A DNA stretch of 64,000 nt from Sphingomonas_R arantia (GTDB taxonomy: Bacteria > Pseudomonadota > Alphaproteobacteria > Sphingomonadales > Sphingomonadaceae): NCBI RefSeq assembly GCF_042682045.1, contig NZ_JBHUGS010000002.1:992001-1056000 (forward strand), read 5' to 3'. The first letter of the stretch is position 1. Each line of letters starts with the position of its first letter. The notes below the pieces were generated by a model. That model did not search any database. It was not told the DNA's origin and saw only the letters and a list, made by a program, of their open reading frames with translations. This document shows, in pieces, positions 31,818 through 41,435 of the stretch. The position numbers and the translations under genes were made by a program.

Positions 31818-33695
31818 ATGCGTCGCCGCACGTTCATCGCGTCCCTGCCCGCCGCCGCACTGGCCTCGAACGCCGTCGCGCAGACCGGCACCACGGGCGG
31901 CGCGGCAAAGGCGGCCCCCGGTGACGGCGCGGCGCCGCAGCCCCCGACGGCGCAAGCGGCACTCCCGCCCGTCTGGGAACCCGGCACCGATCGCTTCATC
32001 CGGCCCGACGTCAGCGCCGGCGATCGTCCGGTCGGCGCCAGCTTCGCCTCGCGCACCGCGGTCTACGGGCTCAACGGCGCGGTCGGCACCGCCCACCCGC
32101 TCGCCACCCAAGCCGGCATCGATATCCTCCGACGCGGCGGGTCCGCGGTCGATGCCGCCATCGCGATCAACGCCTGCCTCGGCTTCCTCGAACCGACCGC
32201 CAGCGGCATCGGCGGCGATGCCTATGCGATGATCTGGGACCCGAAGGCGAAGGCCGTCGTCGGCATCGCCGGATCGGGCAACAGCCCGCGCGGGCTCAGC
32301 CTCGAAACCGTCCGTGCCCGCGCGAAGAACGGCGTGCTGCCCCCGCTCGGTGCGCTCAGCGTCTCGGTCCCCGGCACGGTCGATGCCTGGTGGTCGATGC
32401 ACCAGCGTTACGGCAAGCTTCCCTGGGCCGACCTGTTCCAGCCCGCCATCGCCCATGCCGAGGCCGGCGCTCCCGTCCCCGACATGATCGCCTTCTACAT
32501 CCGGCGCAGCCTCACCGCCTTCCGCCGCCCCGGAAACGGGTTAGAGGAGTCCGCCAATGCGCTCCGCACCTACGGCCTCGCGGATGGCAAGGGCCCCCGG
32601 CCGGGCCAGGTGTTCCGCAACCCCGATCTCGCCCGCACCTACCGCGCGATTGCTACGGGCGGCCGCGACGCCTTCTACCAGGGCGACCTCGCCCGCACGA
32701 TCGACCGTTATTTCCAGCGGATCGGCGGCTGGCTGCGCTATGCCGATCTCGCCGCGCACCGTTCCGAATGGATCGCGCCCAACCGTACCGACTATCGCGG
32801 CACCACCGTCCACGCGCTCGGCGCGAACACGCAGGGACTGGCCACGCTCCAGATGCTCAACATCCTCGAACGGTTCGACCTGAAGGGCGCCGGCTTCCAG
32901 TCCCCGCTCTCGATCCACCTCCAGGCGGAAGCCAAGCGCCTTGCCTACGAAGATCGCGCGCGTTATTACGCCGACCCGCGCTTCGCGAAGATCCCGGTCG
33001 AATGGCTGATCTCGAAGGAGTATGCCGCCGAGCGCGCCAAGCTGATCCGCCCCGACCGCATCCTGACCCCCGTCTATCCCGGCCAGGCCCCCAGCCGCGG
33101 CGACACCACCTATTTCAGCTGCGCCGACAGCAGCGGCATGATGGTGTCGATGATCCAGTCCAACTTCCGCGGCATGGGCTCCGGTCTCGTCGCCGACGGG
33201 CTCGGCTTCATGTTCCAGGACCGCGGCCAGTTGTTCAGCCTGAAGGACGGTCACCCGAACGTCTATGCGCCCGGCAAGCGCCCGTTCCAGACGATCATCC
33301 CCGGCTTCGCGACGCGCGGCAACGCACCGTGGATGAGCTTTGGCGTGATGGGCGGCGACATGCAGCCGCAGGGCCAGACCCAGATCATCGTCAACCGCGT
33401 CGACTACGGCCTGGAAATTCAATCGGCCGGCGACGCCCCCCGCTGGCACCACGAAGGCTCTTCGCAATCGATGGGTGAGGACGACACCGGCCTCGGTCCC
33501 ACCGGGCTGCTCCGCCTGGAAAGCGGCGTCCCGCTCGCCACCCGCAAGCGCCTCGCCGAACTCGGCTGGACGATCGGCGACCCGGACGGCGGGTTCGGCC
33601 GCTACCAGTGCGTCGAACACCGCATGGACGGCCCGACCCGCGTCTATGCCGGCGCCAGCGAAATGCGCGCCGACGGCTGCGCGCTCGCCTACTGA
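31818..33695 (+). CDS. ggt: Gamma-glutamyltransferase, Tat-exported
   Basis: A 625-residue periplasmic gamma-glutamyltranspeptidase that cleaves glutathione and gamma-glutamyl amides. The N-terminus MRRRTFIASLPAAALA is a twin-arginine signal. The family signatures include RRGGSAVDAAIAINACLGF near the start and RGDTTYFSCADSSGMMVSM near residue 430, where autocleavage before the Thr yields the nucleophile of the small subunit. A proline/alanine-rich linker of about 40 residues separates the signal from the fold. It follows regA by 70 bp, with no functional link known. Confidence 0.92.
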   Translation: MRRRTFIASLPAAALASNAVAQTGTTGGAAKAAPGDGAAPQPPTAQAALPPVWEPGTDRFIRPDVSAGDRPVGASFASRTAVYGLNGAVGTAHPLATQAGIDILRRGGSAVDAAIAINACLGFLEPTASGIGGDAYAMIWDPKAKAVVGIAGSGNSPRGLSLETVRARAKNGVLPPLGALSVSVPGTVDAWWSMHQRYGKLPWADLFQPAIAHAEAGAPVPDMIAFYIRRSLTAFRRPGNGLEESANALRTYGLADGKGPRPGQVFRNPDLARTYRAIATGGRDAFYQGDLARTIDRYFQRIGGWLRYADLAAHRSEWIAPNRTDYRGTTVHALGANTQGLATLQMLNILERFDLKGAGFQSPLSIHLQAEAKRLAYEDRARYYADPRFAKIPVEWLISKEYAAERAKLIRPDRILTPVYPGQAPSRGDTTYFSCADSSGMMVSMIQSNFRGMGSGLVADGLGFMFQDRGQLFSLKDGHPNVYAPGKRPFQTIIPGFATRGNAPWMSFGVMGGDMQPQGQTQIIVNRVDYGLEIQSAGDAPRWHHEGSSQSMGEDDTGLGPTGLLRLESGVPLATRKRLAELGWTIGDPDGGFGRYQCVEHRMDGPTRVYAGASEMRADGCALAY

Positions 33696-33847
33696 GCTTT
33701 CCCAAGCCACGGCCAGCTGAACAGAACCGTCGGCGGTGGCCGTCGCCATTGTTCAACTCAAGTTATAAAACGGCCTGCCCCCGCAATCCGTCCGGCGTCG
33801 CTATCGCCCTCGGCAAATGGCAAACCGAAACGCTGCCGAACCAACCA

Positions 33848-33894
33848 CAAAAAAGCCTGGCTCCGGTCCGACATCAGTCGAACCGGAGCCAGGC
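33848..33894 (-). terminator. Rho-independent terminator of the RTX peptidase gene
   Basis: A perfect 13-bp stem (arms 33855-33867 and 33882-33894) with a 14-base loop lies about 55 bp past the RTX peptidase stop. On the minus strand it is followed by TTTTTTG, a U-tract. This is one of the strongest intrinsic terminators in the window. Confidence 0.9.
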
Positions 33895-33948
33895 AATTGG
33901 CTCAGCACTGTAAACGGGGAACCGGCCAGGCCGGCTCCCCTGCCACGA

Positions 33949-36900
33949 TCAGACCGCGACCACATTCTCCATGACGCCGTAGTTCCAGGACGTCATCAGG
34001 GCCATGCCCGCCCCGGCCATATGGCTCATGTCCGACGCGATCGGCTCCGCCGAGAAGGCCGACGGCGTGACGACTGCGAAGTCGCTCACCGGCTCCGCAA
34101 CCGCGGCATCGGAACTGACGATCACATCCGACGTCGTGACCACTGCCGACCGCAGCACGAGATCGGACGTCGCGACCGCATTGGCACCGGTCACCTGGAT
34201 GTTCAGGTCGACCACACCGTTGCCGCCGAGATCGACGCTGACGAACGTGTCGCTGCCGAACGTGAAGATGTTCACGCGGTCGGCGGCGCTGGTGTTGACC
34301 GTCGAAAGATCGATCTTGTCGACGCCGGTCTGGAAGTCGGTGATCACATCCGCGGTCGCGGACGGCGAGTCGCCTGCCACCGCGTACTTGAACGTGTCCG
34401 CCCCGGCCCCGCCCGTCATGCGATCGGACAACAGGCCACCCTGCAGCAGGTCGTTACCGTCGCCACCGTTCAGCGTGTCGGAACCCTGTCCACCGAACAG
34501 GCTGTCATTCCCGATCCCGCCGTCCAGCGTGTCATTGCCCTGGTTACCGTACAGCGCGTCGTCGCCGTCCCCGCCGCTCAGCGTATCCGTGCCCAATCCG
34601 CCGTTCAGCGTATCGGTCCCGGCCCCGCCGGTCAGCGTGTTCGCCGCATCGTTACCGGTCAGGACGTCGTTGAACGCGGACCCCGACAGGTTCTCGATCG
34701 AGGTCAGCAGGTCCGGGCCACCGGCACCGGTCTGCTGCAACCCAGCCAAGGCGAGGCTTACCGTCACGCCCCCCGTCGCGCTGGCATAGCTTGCGGTATC
34801 GTTGCCGATCCCGCCGTCAATCGCGTCGAACCCGGACGTGAACGTCCCAGTCGGCGTGACCTCTGCCGACGTGTCGGAGATGTGGAGCGTATAGGTTTCG
34901 CCCGCGACCAGACCGCCGGCGCTCGGTGCGGCCAGCGTGTCGAAATCGATGACCCGGACATAATAGGTCCCGGCCGTCGCGAACGTGTAGTCAAGCCGGC
35001 TGGCGAGGCTGGAGCTGCCCGGATCGCCGAAGTCGTCGTCATTTTCGGCGAGGACCGTGCCCGCGGCGTCGACAATCTGGATCACGGAGTCGAACGACAC
35101 CTGATCGATGTCGAACACGACGCGTGCGCCCGCATCGACCGTAACCCCGTAATATTCCAGGCCGTTGCCGGCGGCGGTCGCGTTGACCGTCGCATGCGGG
35201 ATATTGCGCGCGCTTTCGATGTTGGTGTTGCTGACCAGATCGAAATTGCCGGCGGCCGAGGAGTCGAGCACCACCGCGGTGGCGATGCTGTTGTTGGTCG
35301 TCGCGGCGGACTTCGTCACGTCGGGACGATCGACCGTGTCGGCGAATTGGGTTTCGTTGCCGAACCCACCGTCGATGATGTCGTCGCCTTCACCACCGCT
35401 GATCGTGTCGCTACCTGCGCCGCCGCTGATGACGTTGTTCTCGACGCTGCCGCCGATCGTGTCACCGAAACTGGAACCGGTGGCGTTCTGGAAGTTGCTG
35501 AGCGTGTCGGTGCCGGCCCCGCCGATCGCGGTGCCCGTCGCCAGGTTCACCGAGACCGCTGCGGTCGCGTTGACATAGCTGGCGGTGTTCGTGCCGACAC
35601 CGCCGACCATCCGATCGTTGCCCAGCCCGCCTTCGACCACGTCGTCGCCGGCGCCGCCGTTCAGGATGTCATTACCCTGCCCGCCGTAGATCGTGTCGTT
35701 GCCGCTCTCGCCGAAGACCTGATCGTCGTCCTGGTTGCCGTACAGCGTGTCGTTGCCCGCGCCGCCATAGATCATGTCCGCACCGGTGCCGCCCGTGACC
35801 CGGTCGTCACCGTCATAACCGTACAACGTGTCCGCCGCGACGCTGCCCGTGATCGTGTCGTTCAGGTGGGTGCCGTACAGCGTCGTCTGACCAGGGTTGG
35901 AGATGTTGAGCGTCGTCGCGAACTGCACCGACTTGTCGGCCAGCACGAAACCGGACCCGGTCCGCACGTCCAGACCGACGTCGAACCCGACCGTCGCGCT
36001 GTCGTCCATGTCGATCGACGAATTCATCATCAACGCCCGGACGTCCGCGCCGTTCAGCAGCGGGTTGGCCTGCAGCATCAACGCCGCGACCGCCGCCGCG
36101 TCGGGGGCCGCCGCGGACGTGCCGAAGAAGTTCGGGAACGTGTCCGCATCCGCCGCCGAATCGCCGGAGAAGAAGGTCGTATTGCCACCGTCGACCGCCG
36201 TCATCGCAACCGTGCGAACCTCGGGCGCCGCAAGCCGGTTGCCGTTGTCGTCGAACAACGTCGTCTGTGTGCCGCGCGAGGAGAAGGTCTCCGCGACCGG
36301 CGGGTTGTAGCCATATTCCGGCGTCCGGGCGAACGACGCCGCGCCGATCGCCATCGACCCTTCGGCCGCATGGTGGCCGTACAGCGTGCCCTCGTTGGTG
36401 TTGGACAGCGGGTTTTCCAGGTTGATGTTCGCCCCGTTGCCCGACGCGATCAGCCGGATCTGGCCCGGTGCCTCGCCGTCATACAGGCCGACGCGGATCT
36501 GGAACGTGCCGGTTGACGGCGCGGTGTAGCGGAACACCTCGACCGGATCGCCGCCCACATTGTTGGTGGCCGCCCGTGCGCGGACCGTCGTGCCGTCCGC
36601 GCTCGTCAGGAACACGTCGAGGTCGTTGGCCGAACCGGGGCCACCCGCCGATGCGGCCGGTGAATCCCACTGCAGGATGAACGTGCCGGTGGCACCCGCA
36701 CCCATCGTGACGGTGATGAAGTCCTGGCCCGGTGCGAACTGCATCAGCGTATATTCGGCGCCGAGCAGCGTCTGCGTGCCGCCGGAAACCCAGGCGCCCT
36801 CATAACCTTCGCGCCCGTCGTTGCCGGCCGAGCTGAAATAGGCGACGCCGCGATCCGCGACCTCGTTCACCGCCTGCGAAATGATGCCGTTCTGGTAGGT

Positions 36901-37863
36901 CAGTTCGGCGAAGTAGCTGACGTCGTCGACGATCACCCGGTCGCCGGCATTGGCCAGCGCGATGATGTTGTTGGCGAACGATGCCTGGCCGTTGAACGCC
37001 GTCGCGAAATCGATCGCCGCGCCCGGTGCCAGATCGTGGACCAGCTGCGCCATCGCGCGGCCTTCGTCGCTGCCCGCGCCGGTCAGGTCGGCCAGAACGC
37101 GCGTGTCGGTCGGCAGGTCGTTGCTCGCGATGTTGGTCGCGACGGTATCGGTCGTGCTGCCGTTGCGGCCGAAGCTGTCGGACATCACGCCGACGCGGAT
37201 CCCGCTGCCGTCGACGCCGTAGGTCGCGCGCGCCGTATCGGCCGCCATCGTCGAGTCGGCCTGCGTCGTGACGAGGCCGACACTGCTGGTGAACCCGGAT
37301 TCGCGGGCGGCGAGCAGGTTCGTCGCGGTGGTCAGCGCGCCGATCTGGTCAACCGCAATGTATCCGGATGCGACCGCGCCGTAGCTGCTGCCACCCTTCA
37401 GGCCCAGACCCTGCAATTCGGCGAGCAAGCCGGCACCGTTGCCGTCGCGCGCCGTGGTATCGATCAGCACATATTTGCCGTCTGCGGTGATCGCATTGGC
37501 GATCTGTTCGACGCTGCTGGTAAAGGCGGACATCGCCACCGCCTGCGACGAATTGCTGTAGTACAGCGACGCGAGCTGTTCATCCAGCATCGACAGGTCA
37601 CCGGACTTCAACGCCGTCATGGCCAATGCCGATGCGTCGTCGAAGCTCAACGCCACCGCATCATCACCGATCAGGCTCGTCGTCATATCGGGGGCCAACA
37701 CCGCATTGCCGGCCGACGTCACGATGTTGACTGCATCGGGGCCGGTATCGGCAGTCGCGGTCTGTGCCGCGTTGTAGGCCGCCGTGAAGTGATCGCCTGC
37801 CATACTGGTCGCGGCATCGTTCTGGTCGGTCGGCGCAGAAGTCACTTGACGAGATGTTGCCAT
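33949..37863 (-). CDS. S8 (subtilase) family peptidase with RTX repeats, T1SS substrate
   Basis: A 1304-residue secreted protein without signal peptide. A subtilase-like domain spans about residues 215-650: Asp in GIRVGVMSDSFG, oxyanion Asn in FSSAGNDG and Ser in FFGTSAAAPDAAAVA. Where the catalytic His is expected the sequence reads SDEGRAMAQLVHDLAPGA, so Glu appears in its place. A beta-rich insert (about 385-475) sits inside it. RTX repeats (GGxGxDxLx) fill about 665-830 and 1015-1140, with a PPC-like domain at about 900-1000. A serralysin-type C-terminal module (about 1148-1228) is followed by a 75-residue tail. ATG 37863 (MATSRQ) is chosen. Confidence 0.88.
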   Translation of the reverse strand: MATSRQVTSAPTDQNDAATSMAGDHFTAAYNAAQTATADTGPDAVNIVTSAGNAVLAPDMTTSLIGDDAVALSFDDASALAMTALKSGDLSMLDEQLASLYYSNSSQAVAMSAFTSSVEQIANAITADGKYVLIDTTARDGNGAGLLAELQGLGLKGGSSYGAVASGYIAVDQIGALTTATNLLAARESGFTSSVGLVTTQADSTMAADTARATYGVDGSGIRVGVMSDSFGRNGSTTDTVATNIASNDLPTDTRVLADLTGAGSDEGRAMAQLVHDLAPGAAIDFATAFNGQASFANNIIALANAGDRVIVDDVSYFAELTYQNGIISQAVNEVADRGVAYFSSAGNDGREGYEGAWVSGGTQTLLGAEYTLMQFAPGQDFITVTMGAGATGTFILQWDSPAASAGGPGSANDLDVFLTSADGTTVRARAATNNVGGDPVEVFRYTAPSTGTFQIRVGLYDGEAPGQIRLIASGNGANINLENPLSNTNEGTLYGHHAAEGSMAIGAASFARTPEYGYNPPVAETFSSRGTQTTLFDDNGNRLAAPEVRTVAMTAVDGGNTTFFSGDSAADADTFPNFFGTSAAAPDAAAVAALMLQANPLLNGADVRALMMNSSIDMDDSATVGFDVGLDVRTGSGFVLADKSVQFATTLNISNPGQTTLYGTHLNDTITGSVAADTLYGYDGDDRVTGGTGADMIYGGAGNDTLYGNQDDDQVFGESGNDTIYGGQGNDILNGGAGDDVVEGGLGNDRMVGGVGTNTASYVNATAAVSVNLATGTAIGGAGTDTLSNFQNATGSSFGDTIGGSVENNVISGGAGSDTISGGEGDDIIDGGFGNETQFADTVDRPDVTKSAATTNNSIATAVVLDSSAAGNFDLVSNTNIESARNIPHATVNATAAGNGLEYYGVTVDAGARVVFDIDQVSFDSVIQIVDAAGTVLAENDDDFGDPGSSSLASRLDYTFATAGTYYVRVIDFDTLAAPSAGGLVAGETYTLHISDTSAEVTPTGTFTSGFDAIDGGIGNDTASYASATGGVTVSLALAGLQQTGAGGPDLLTSIENLSGSAFNDVLTGNDAANTLTGGAGTDTLNGGLGTDTLSGGDGDDALYGNQGNDTLDGGIGNDSLFGGQGSDTLNGGDGNDLLQGGLLSDRMTGGAGADTFKYAVAGDSPSATADVITDFQTGVDKIDLSTVNTSAADRVNIFTFGSDTFVSVDLGGNGVVDLNIQVTGANAVATSDLVLRSAVVTTSDVIVSSDAAVAEPVSDFAVVTPSAFSAEPIASDMSHMAGAGMALMTSWNYGVMENVVAV

Positions 37864-38232
37864 GGAGTGGGTTCCGTTTCCGCAGATACAGGGGCAGGGC
37901 GTCCGCGGGAGAGACTCATCTTCCCCCGCCGGCCGATCTTGAGTATCGGCACCCCCCGCGACGCGTAACGTCATGAGGTGATACCGTTAATCTTCAATTC
38001 ACGAAACGTATCTGCGATATTTTTGCTTCGCAAGCCCGCTAGGCGGATTTATTATTACCGGAAAGTTAATCGCAATTTGGACGCCGCGGGGCATGGTGGC
38101 GGACCGAATTTGGACTATGCAGTCATGGTGGATGACGGTGCGGACGGGACCCGGTAAGCGGGCCTGCACGCCGTTCGGTGGGCCGCGGACACGCGGTGGA
38201 CGGTCGGTGCGGGATGGGCGAGGGCAATTGAC
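37864..38232. other. Divergent regulatory region between RTX peptidase and T1SS operon
   Basis: 369 bp containing both start regions. The part from about 37990 to 38060 is markedly AT-rich against its surroundings, as expected for promoters on either strand. No operator or sigma-54/EcfG box was recognised and no gene is supported. Confidence 0.5.
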
Positions 38233-39711
38233 TTGAACGTATCGAAAGTCCGGTCGGCCGGGGACGCACGGCGGCCCGTGTGCGCCGCATTGCTGCTGGT
38301 ACTTGCCGGAACGGCGCTGTCGCCGGACCGCGCCCTGGCCGCCGTCCCGACGCCGCCCACCCCCGCCGCCACCGATCTGCCCGCGCCGGTCGGCGATCCG
38401 ATGCGGATCGATCCGGCCGCCGATCCGGTGCTGGCGCTCGGCCGTACCAACGGCAGCGAGGACGTGTTCCGCACGATGATCGGCCGCGCCGTGCGCGAGG
38501 CACCGTCATCGGCGGAGGCGACCGCCGAACGCGACGCCGCGGTGGCCGCACGCGGTCAGGCGCGCGCCGGCCTGTTCCCCTATGTCGACGTGTCGGGCAC
38601 CAGCTACCGCGCGATCGCGCGCAACTTCTCGAACGACATCAACAATATCGTCGAACGGTCGCGCGCCGCGGGCCGGACCGACACCACCGTCAACATTCAG
38701 CAGACCGTGCTCGATTTCGGCGCGACCTCGATCCGCATCGCCGCCGCCGGGGCCCGCCTCCGCGCCGCCGCCGCCGGCATCGACGCCTCGGCTGACCAGG
38801 TGGCGCTCGGCGCGATCGGCGCATGGTACGACGTGTTCGTCTACCGCGCGCTCGTCCGGCTCGGCGCCGCATTCGCACAATCGCAGCGCGACCTGCGCGT
38901 CGCGGTGGAACAGCGCGTCAAGGAAGGCGTCTCCGCCCCAGGCGACGTCGCCCGCGTCGAAAGCTATATCGCCAGCGCCGACGTCCGGCTCGCCGGCTAT
39001 CGCCGGTCGCAGGCGAATGCCGAGGCGCGCTTTACCGAATTGCTGCGCGAACCCCCACCGGCCCAGCTGCCCCGCGCGCCGCTGCTCGATCGGACCGAAT
39101 TGTCGCGCGACTATGTCGGTAAGGCGGCACTCTCCACGCCCACCGTCCGGCTCGTCACCGCGCAGGCCGACGCCGCGCGACAGGACGCCCGCGCCGCGCG
39201 TGCCGACACGCTGCCGGTCCTCACCGCCGGGGTCCAGGCCGGCCGCTACGGCGTGCTGGAAAACCCGGACGACTATGACGTCCGCGGCGTCATGACGATC
39301 CGCAAGCGCTTCTTCGGCGGCGTCGACGCCCGCGCCGACCAGGTCCGCGCGCAGGCAAACGTCGCCGAGGCCCGCGCCGCCCGCGCCCGGGAGGAAGCGG
39401 CCCGCGACGCGACGATCGCCTGGTCCGACGTCCAGGCGCTCGTCGATCAGGCGAAGGCGTTCCAGGAAAGCTACATCGCCGCCCGCCGGTCGCGCGACGT
39501 GCTGTTCGAACGGTTCCGCGTCTCGCGCGGTTCGCTGTTCGATGTACTGGGCGCGGAGGACTCGTTCTTCCTCACCGCGTCCGCCTATATCCAGGGGGTC
39601 GGCGAACTCGACGCCGCCCGCTATGTCCTGCTGTCGCGCACCGGCCGGCTGCTGGACGCGCTGGCCATCCCCCCCGCCCCTACTACCCCAGGTCGAGGAA
39701 CACCGCGTTGA
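38233..39711 (+). CDS. TolC-family outer membrane channel of the type I secretion system
   Basis: A 492-residue outer membrane efflux protein forming the exit duct of a T1SS. A signal peptide (VCAALLLVLAGTALSPDRALA, roughly residues 17-36) precedes a repeated alpha-hairpin region rich in Ala/Arg/Glu coiled coil (GAIGAWYDVFVYRALV, GVSAPGDVARVESYIASA). The start is TTG 38233, preceded by GAGGG; no in-frame ATG occurs before the mature region. It is first of three genes with the ABC transporter overlapping its stop. Very similar in layout to LapE/AgeC-type TolC of RTX exporters. Confidence 0.9.
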   Translation: MNVSKVRSAGDARRPVCAALLLVLAGTALSPDRALAAVPTPPTPAATDLPAPVGDPMRIDPAADPVLALGRTNGSEDVFRTMIGRAVREAPSSAEATAERDAAVAARGQARAGLFPYVDVSGTSYRAIARNFSNDINNIVERSRAAGRTDTTVNIQQTVLDFGATSIRIAAAGARLRAAAAGIDASADQVALGAIGAWYDVFVYRALVRLGAAFAQSQRDLRVAVEQRVKEGVSAPGDVARVESYIASADVRLAGYRRSQANAEARFTELLREPPPAQLPRAPLLDRTELSRDYVGKAALSTPTVRLVTAQADAARQDARAARADTLPVLTAGVQAGRYGVLENPDDYDVRGVMTIRKRFFGGVDARADQVRAQANVAEARAARAREEAARDATIAWSDVQALVDQAKAFQESYIAARRSRDVLFERFRVSRGSLFDVLGAEDSFFLTASAYIQGVGELDAARYVLLSRTGRLLDALAIPPAPTTPGRGTPR

Positions 39712-41435
39712 GCGAAGAGATCGTCATTGACGCGCCGAAGCCCCGGATCGCCGCCTGGCTGACCGAGCCGATGCGCCGCAACCGCGCGACCTATTTGAAG
39801 GTCGCGGCCGCCGCGGTCATGATCAACCTGTTCGGCCTCGTCACCTCGCTCTTCGCGATGACGGTGTATGACAGCGTGCTGCCCAACAACGCGACCGCCT
39901 CGCTCGTCGGCCTGTCGATCGGGCTCGGCATCGTGGTGCTGTTCGATTTCCTGTTGAAGACGCTGCGCGCGTACTTCGTCGACATCGCCGGCGCGGACAT
40001 CGACCGCCGTGTCGGCACGTCGATCTTCAACCGCCTGCTGTCGATGCGGATGGACATGCGCAAGGGCTCGACTGGCTCGCTCGCCGGGCTGATGCGCGAG
40101 CTGGAAACGCTGCGCGATTTCTTCGCCTCGGCCACCATGACCGCGATCGTCGACGTGCCGTTCGTGCTGCTGACGCTCGCCGTCATCGCGCTGATCGGCG
40201 GCAAGGTCGTGCTTGTCCCGCTCGCGATGGTCCCGATCGTGCTGATCGCGGGGCTCCTCACCCGCCCCGCGATGGACCGGCTGTCCGCGCAATCGATGGG
40301 CGAGGGCCTGGCGAAACAGTCTGTACTGGTCGAGGCGATCGGTGGGCTTGAGACCGTGAAGTCGGTCCAGGCCGGCCCGCTGCTCACTAAGCGCTGGCGC
40401 CGCGCGATGGAAAGCCACGCGGACAGTTCGCTGCGCCAGCGGCTCGTAGGCGCGATCAGCGTCAACATCGCCACGTCGGGCCAGACGATCTCCTACGCCG
40501 GCGTCGTGATCGTCGGCGTCGCGATGATCGGTGCGCAGGAACTGACGATGGGCGGGCTCATCGCCTGCTCGATGCTCGCCGGCCGCGCGGTCGCCCCGCT
40601 GGCGCAGATCGCCAGCCTGCTCTCGCGCCTCACCTCCACCCAGGCCGCCTACCGCCAGCTCGACGGCATGATGCAGGCCCCGCGCGAAGGCGCCCAGTCG
40701 AACCCGCTGGTCCTCGCCAAGGTGAAGGGCGCGATCGAGTTCCGCCGGGTCACCTTCCGCTACCCCGGCGCCACCGCCAACGCGCTCGAGGATGTCAGCT
40801 TCTCGATCAAGCCGGGTGAGCGCGTCGCGATCCTCGGCCGCATCGGATCGGGCAAGTCGACCGTCGCACGGCTCATCCTTGGCCTCTATCCGCCCGCCGA
40901 CGGGCTGGTGATGATGGACGGCACCGACCTGCGCCAGCTCGATATCGGCGCGATGCGCGCGCAGATGGGCGTGGCGCTTCAGGAAAGCGTGCTGCTGTCC
41001 GGCTCCGTCCGCGATAACATCACGCTCGGCCGCGACGGCGTCGACGATGAAGAGATGCTGCGCGCTGCGAACCTGACCGGCACGCACCAGTTCATGGGCC
41101 AGATCGCCAACGGCTACGACTTGCGCCTCAACGATCGCGGCGAAAGCCTGTCCGGCGGGCAGCGTCAGTCGATCGCAATCGCCCGTGCGCTCGCCGGTCG
41201 TCCACCCGTGCTGATCTTCGATGAGCCGACCAGCGCGATGGACACCCAGACCGAGAGCAGCCTGCTCGAACGGCTGCATGCCGAACTGACCGACCAGACA
41301 CTCGTCGTCATCACGCACCGCCCGTCGCTGGTGAAGCTCGTGACGCGGCTGATCGTGATGGACGCCGGCAAGATCATCGCCGACGGGCCGCGTGACGAAG
41401 TCCTGAAGAAACTCCAGCCGAGGGCGGCAGCATGA
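39708..41435 (+). CDS. Type I secretion ABC transporter, permease and ATPase fused
   Basis: A 575-residue exporter with a six-helix membrane domain (about residues 25-310) and an ATPase domain (about 340-570) showing GRIGSGKST (Walker A), LSGGQRQSIAIARAL and VLIFDEPTSAMD (Walker B). TTG start overlaps the TolC stop. The N-terminus is only about 25 residues, so it has no C39 or C39-like domain; HlyB-type exporters carry one for RTX cargo, so this is the shorter class (as in PrtD/AprD-type exporters). It energises export of the RTX proteins. Confidence 0.93.
   Translation: MSEEIVIDAPKPRIAAWLTEPMRRNRATYLKVAAAAVMINLFGLVTSLFAMTVYDSVLPNNATASLVGLSIGLGIVVLFDFLLKTLRAYFVDIAGADIDRRVGTSIFNRLLSMRMDMRKGSTGSLAGLMRELETLRDFFASATMTAIVDVPFVLLTLAVIALIGGKVVLVPLAMVPIVLIAGLLTRPAMDRLSAQSMGEGLAKQSVLVEAIGGLETVKSVQAGPLLTKRWRRAMESHADSSLRQRLVGAISVNIATSGQTISYAGVVIVGVAMIGAQELTMGGLIACSMLAGRAVAPLAQIASLLSRLTSTQAAYRQLDGMMQAPREGAQSNPLVLAKVKGAIEFRRVTFRYPGATANALEDVSFSIKPGERVAILGRIGSGKSTVARLILGLYPPADGLVMMDGTDLRQLDIGAMRAQMGVALQESVLLSGSVRDNITLGRDGVDDEEMLRAANLTGTHQFMGQIANGYDLRLNDRGESLSGGQRQSIAIARALAGRPPVLIFDEPTSAMDTQTESSLLERLHAELTDQTLVVITHRPSLVKLVTRLIVMDAGKIIADGPRDEVLKKLQPRAAA

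Noticed and set aside
33817..36516. An 899-codon plus-strand open frame across the RTX peptidase
   Set aside because: Shadow of the repeat-rich peptidase coding sequence. The repeated sequence inside is the RTX DNA itself, read on the wrong strand.
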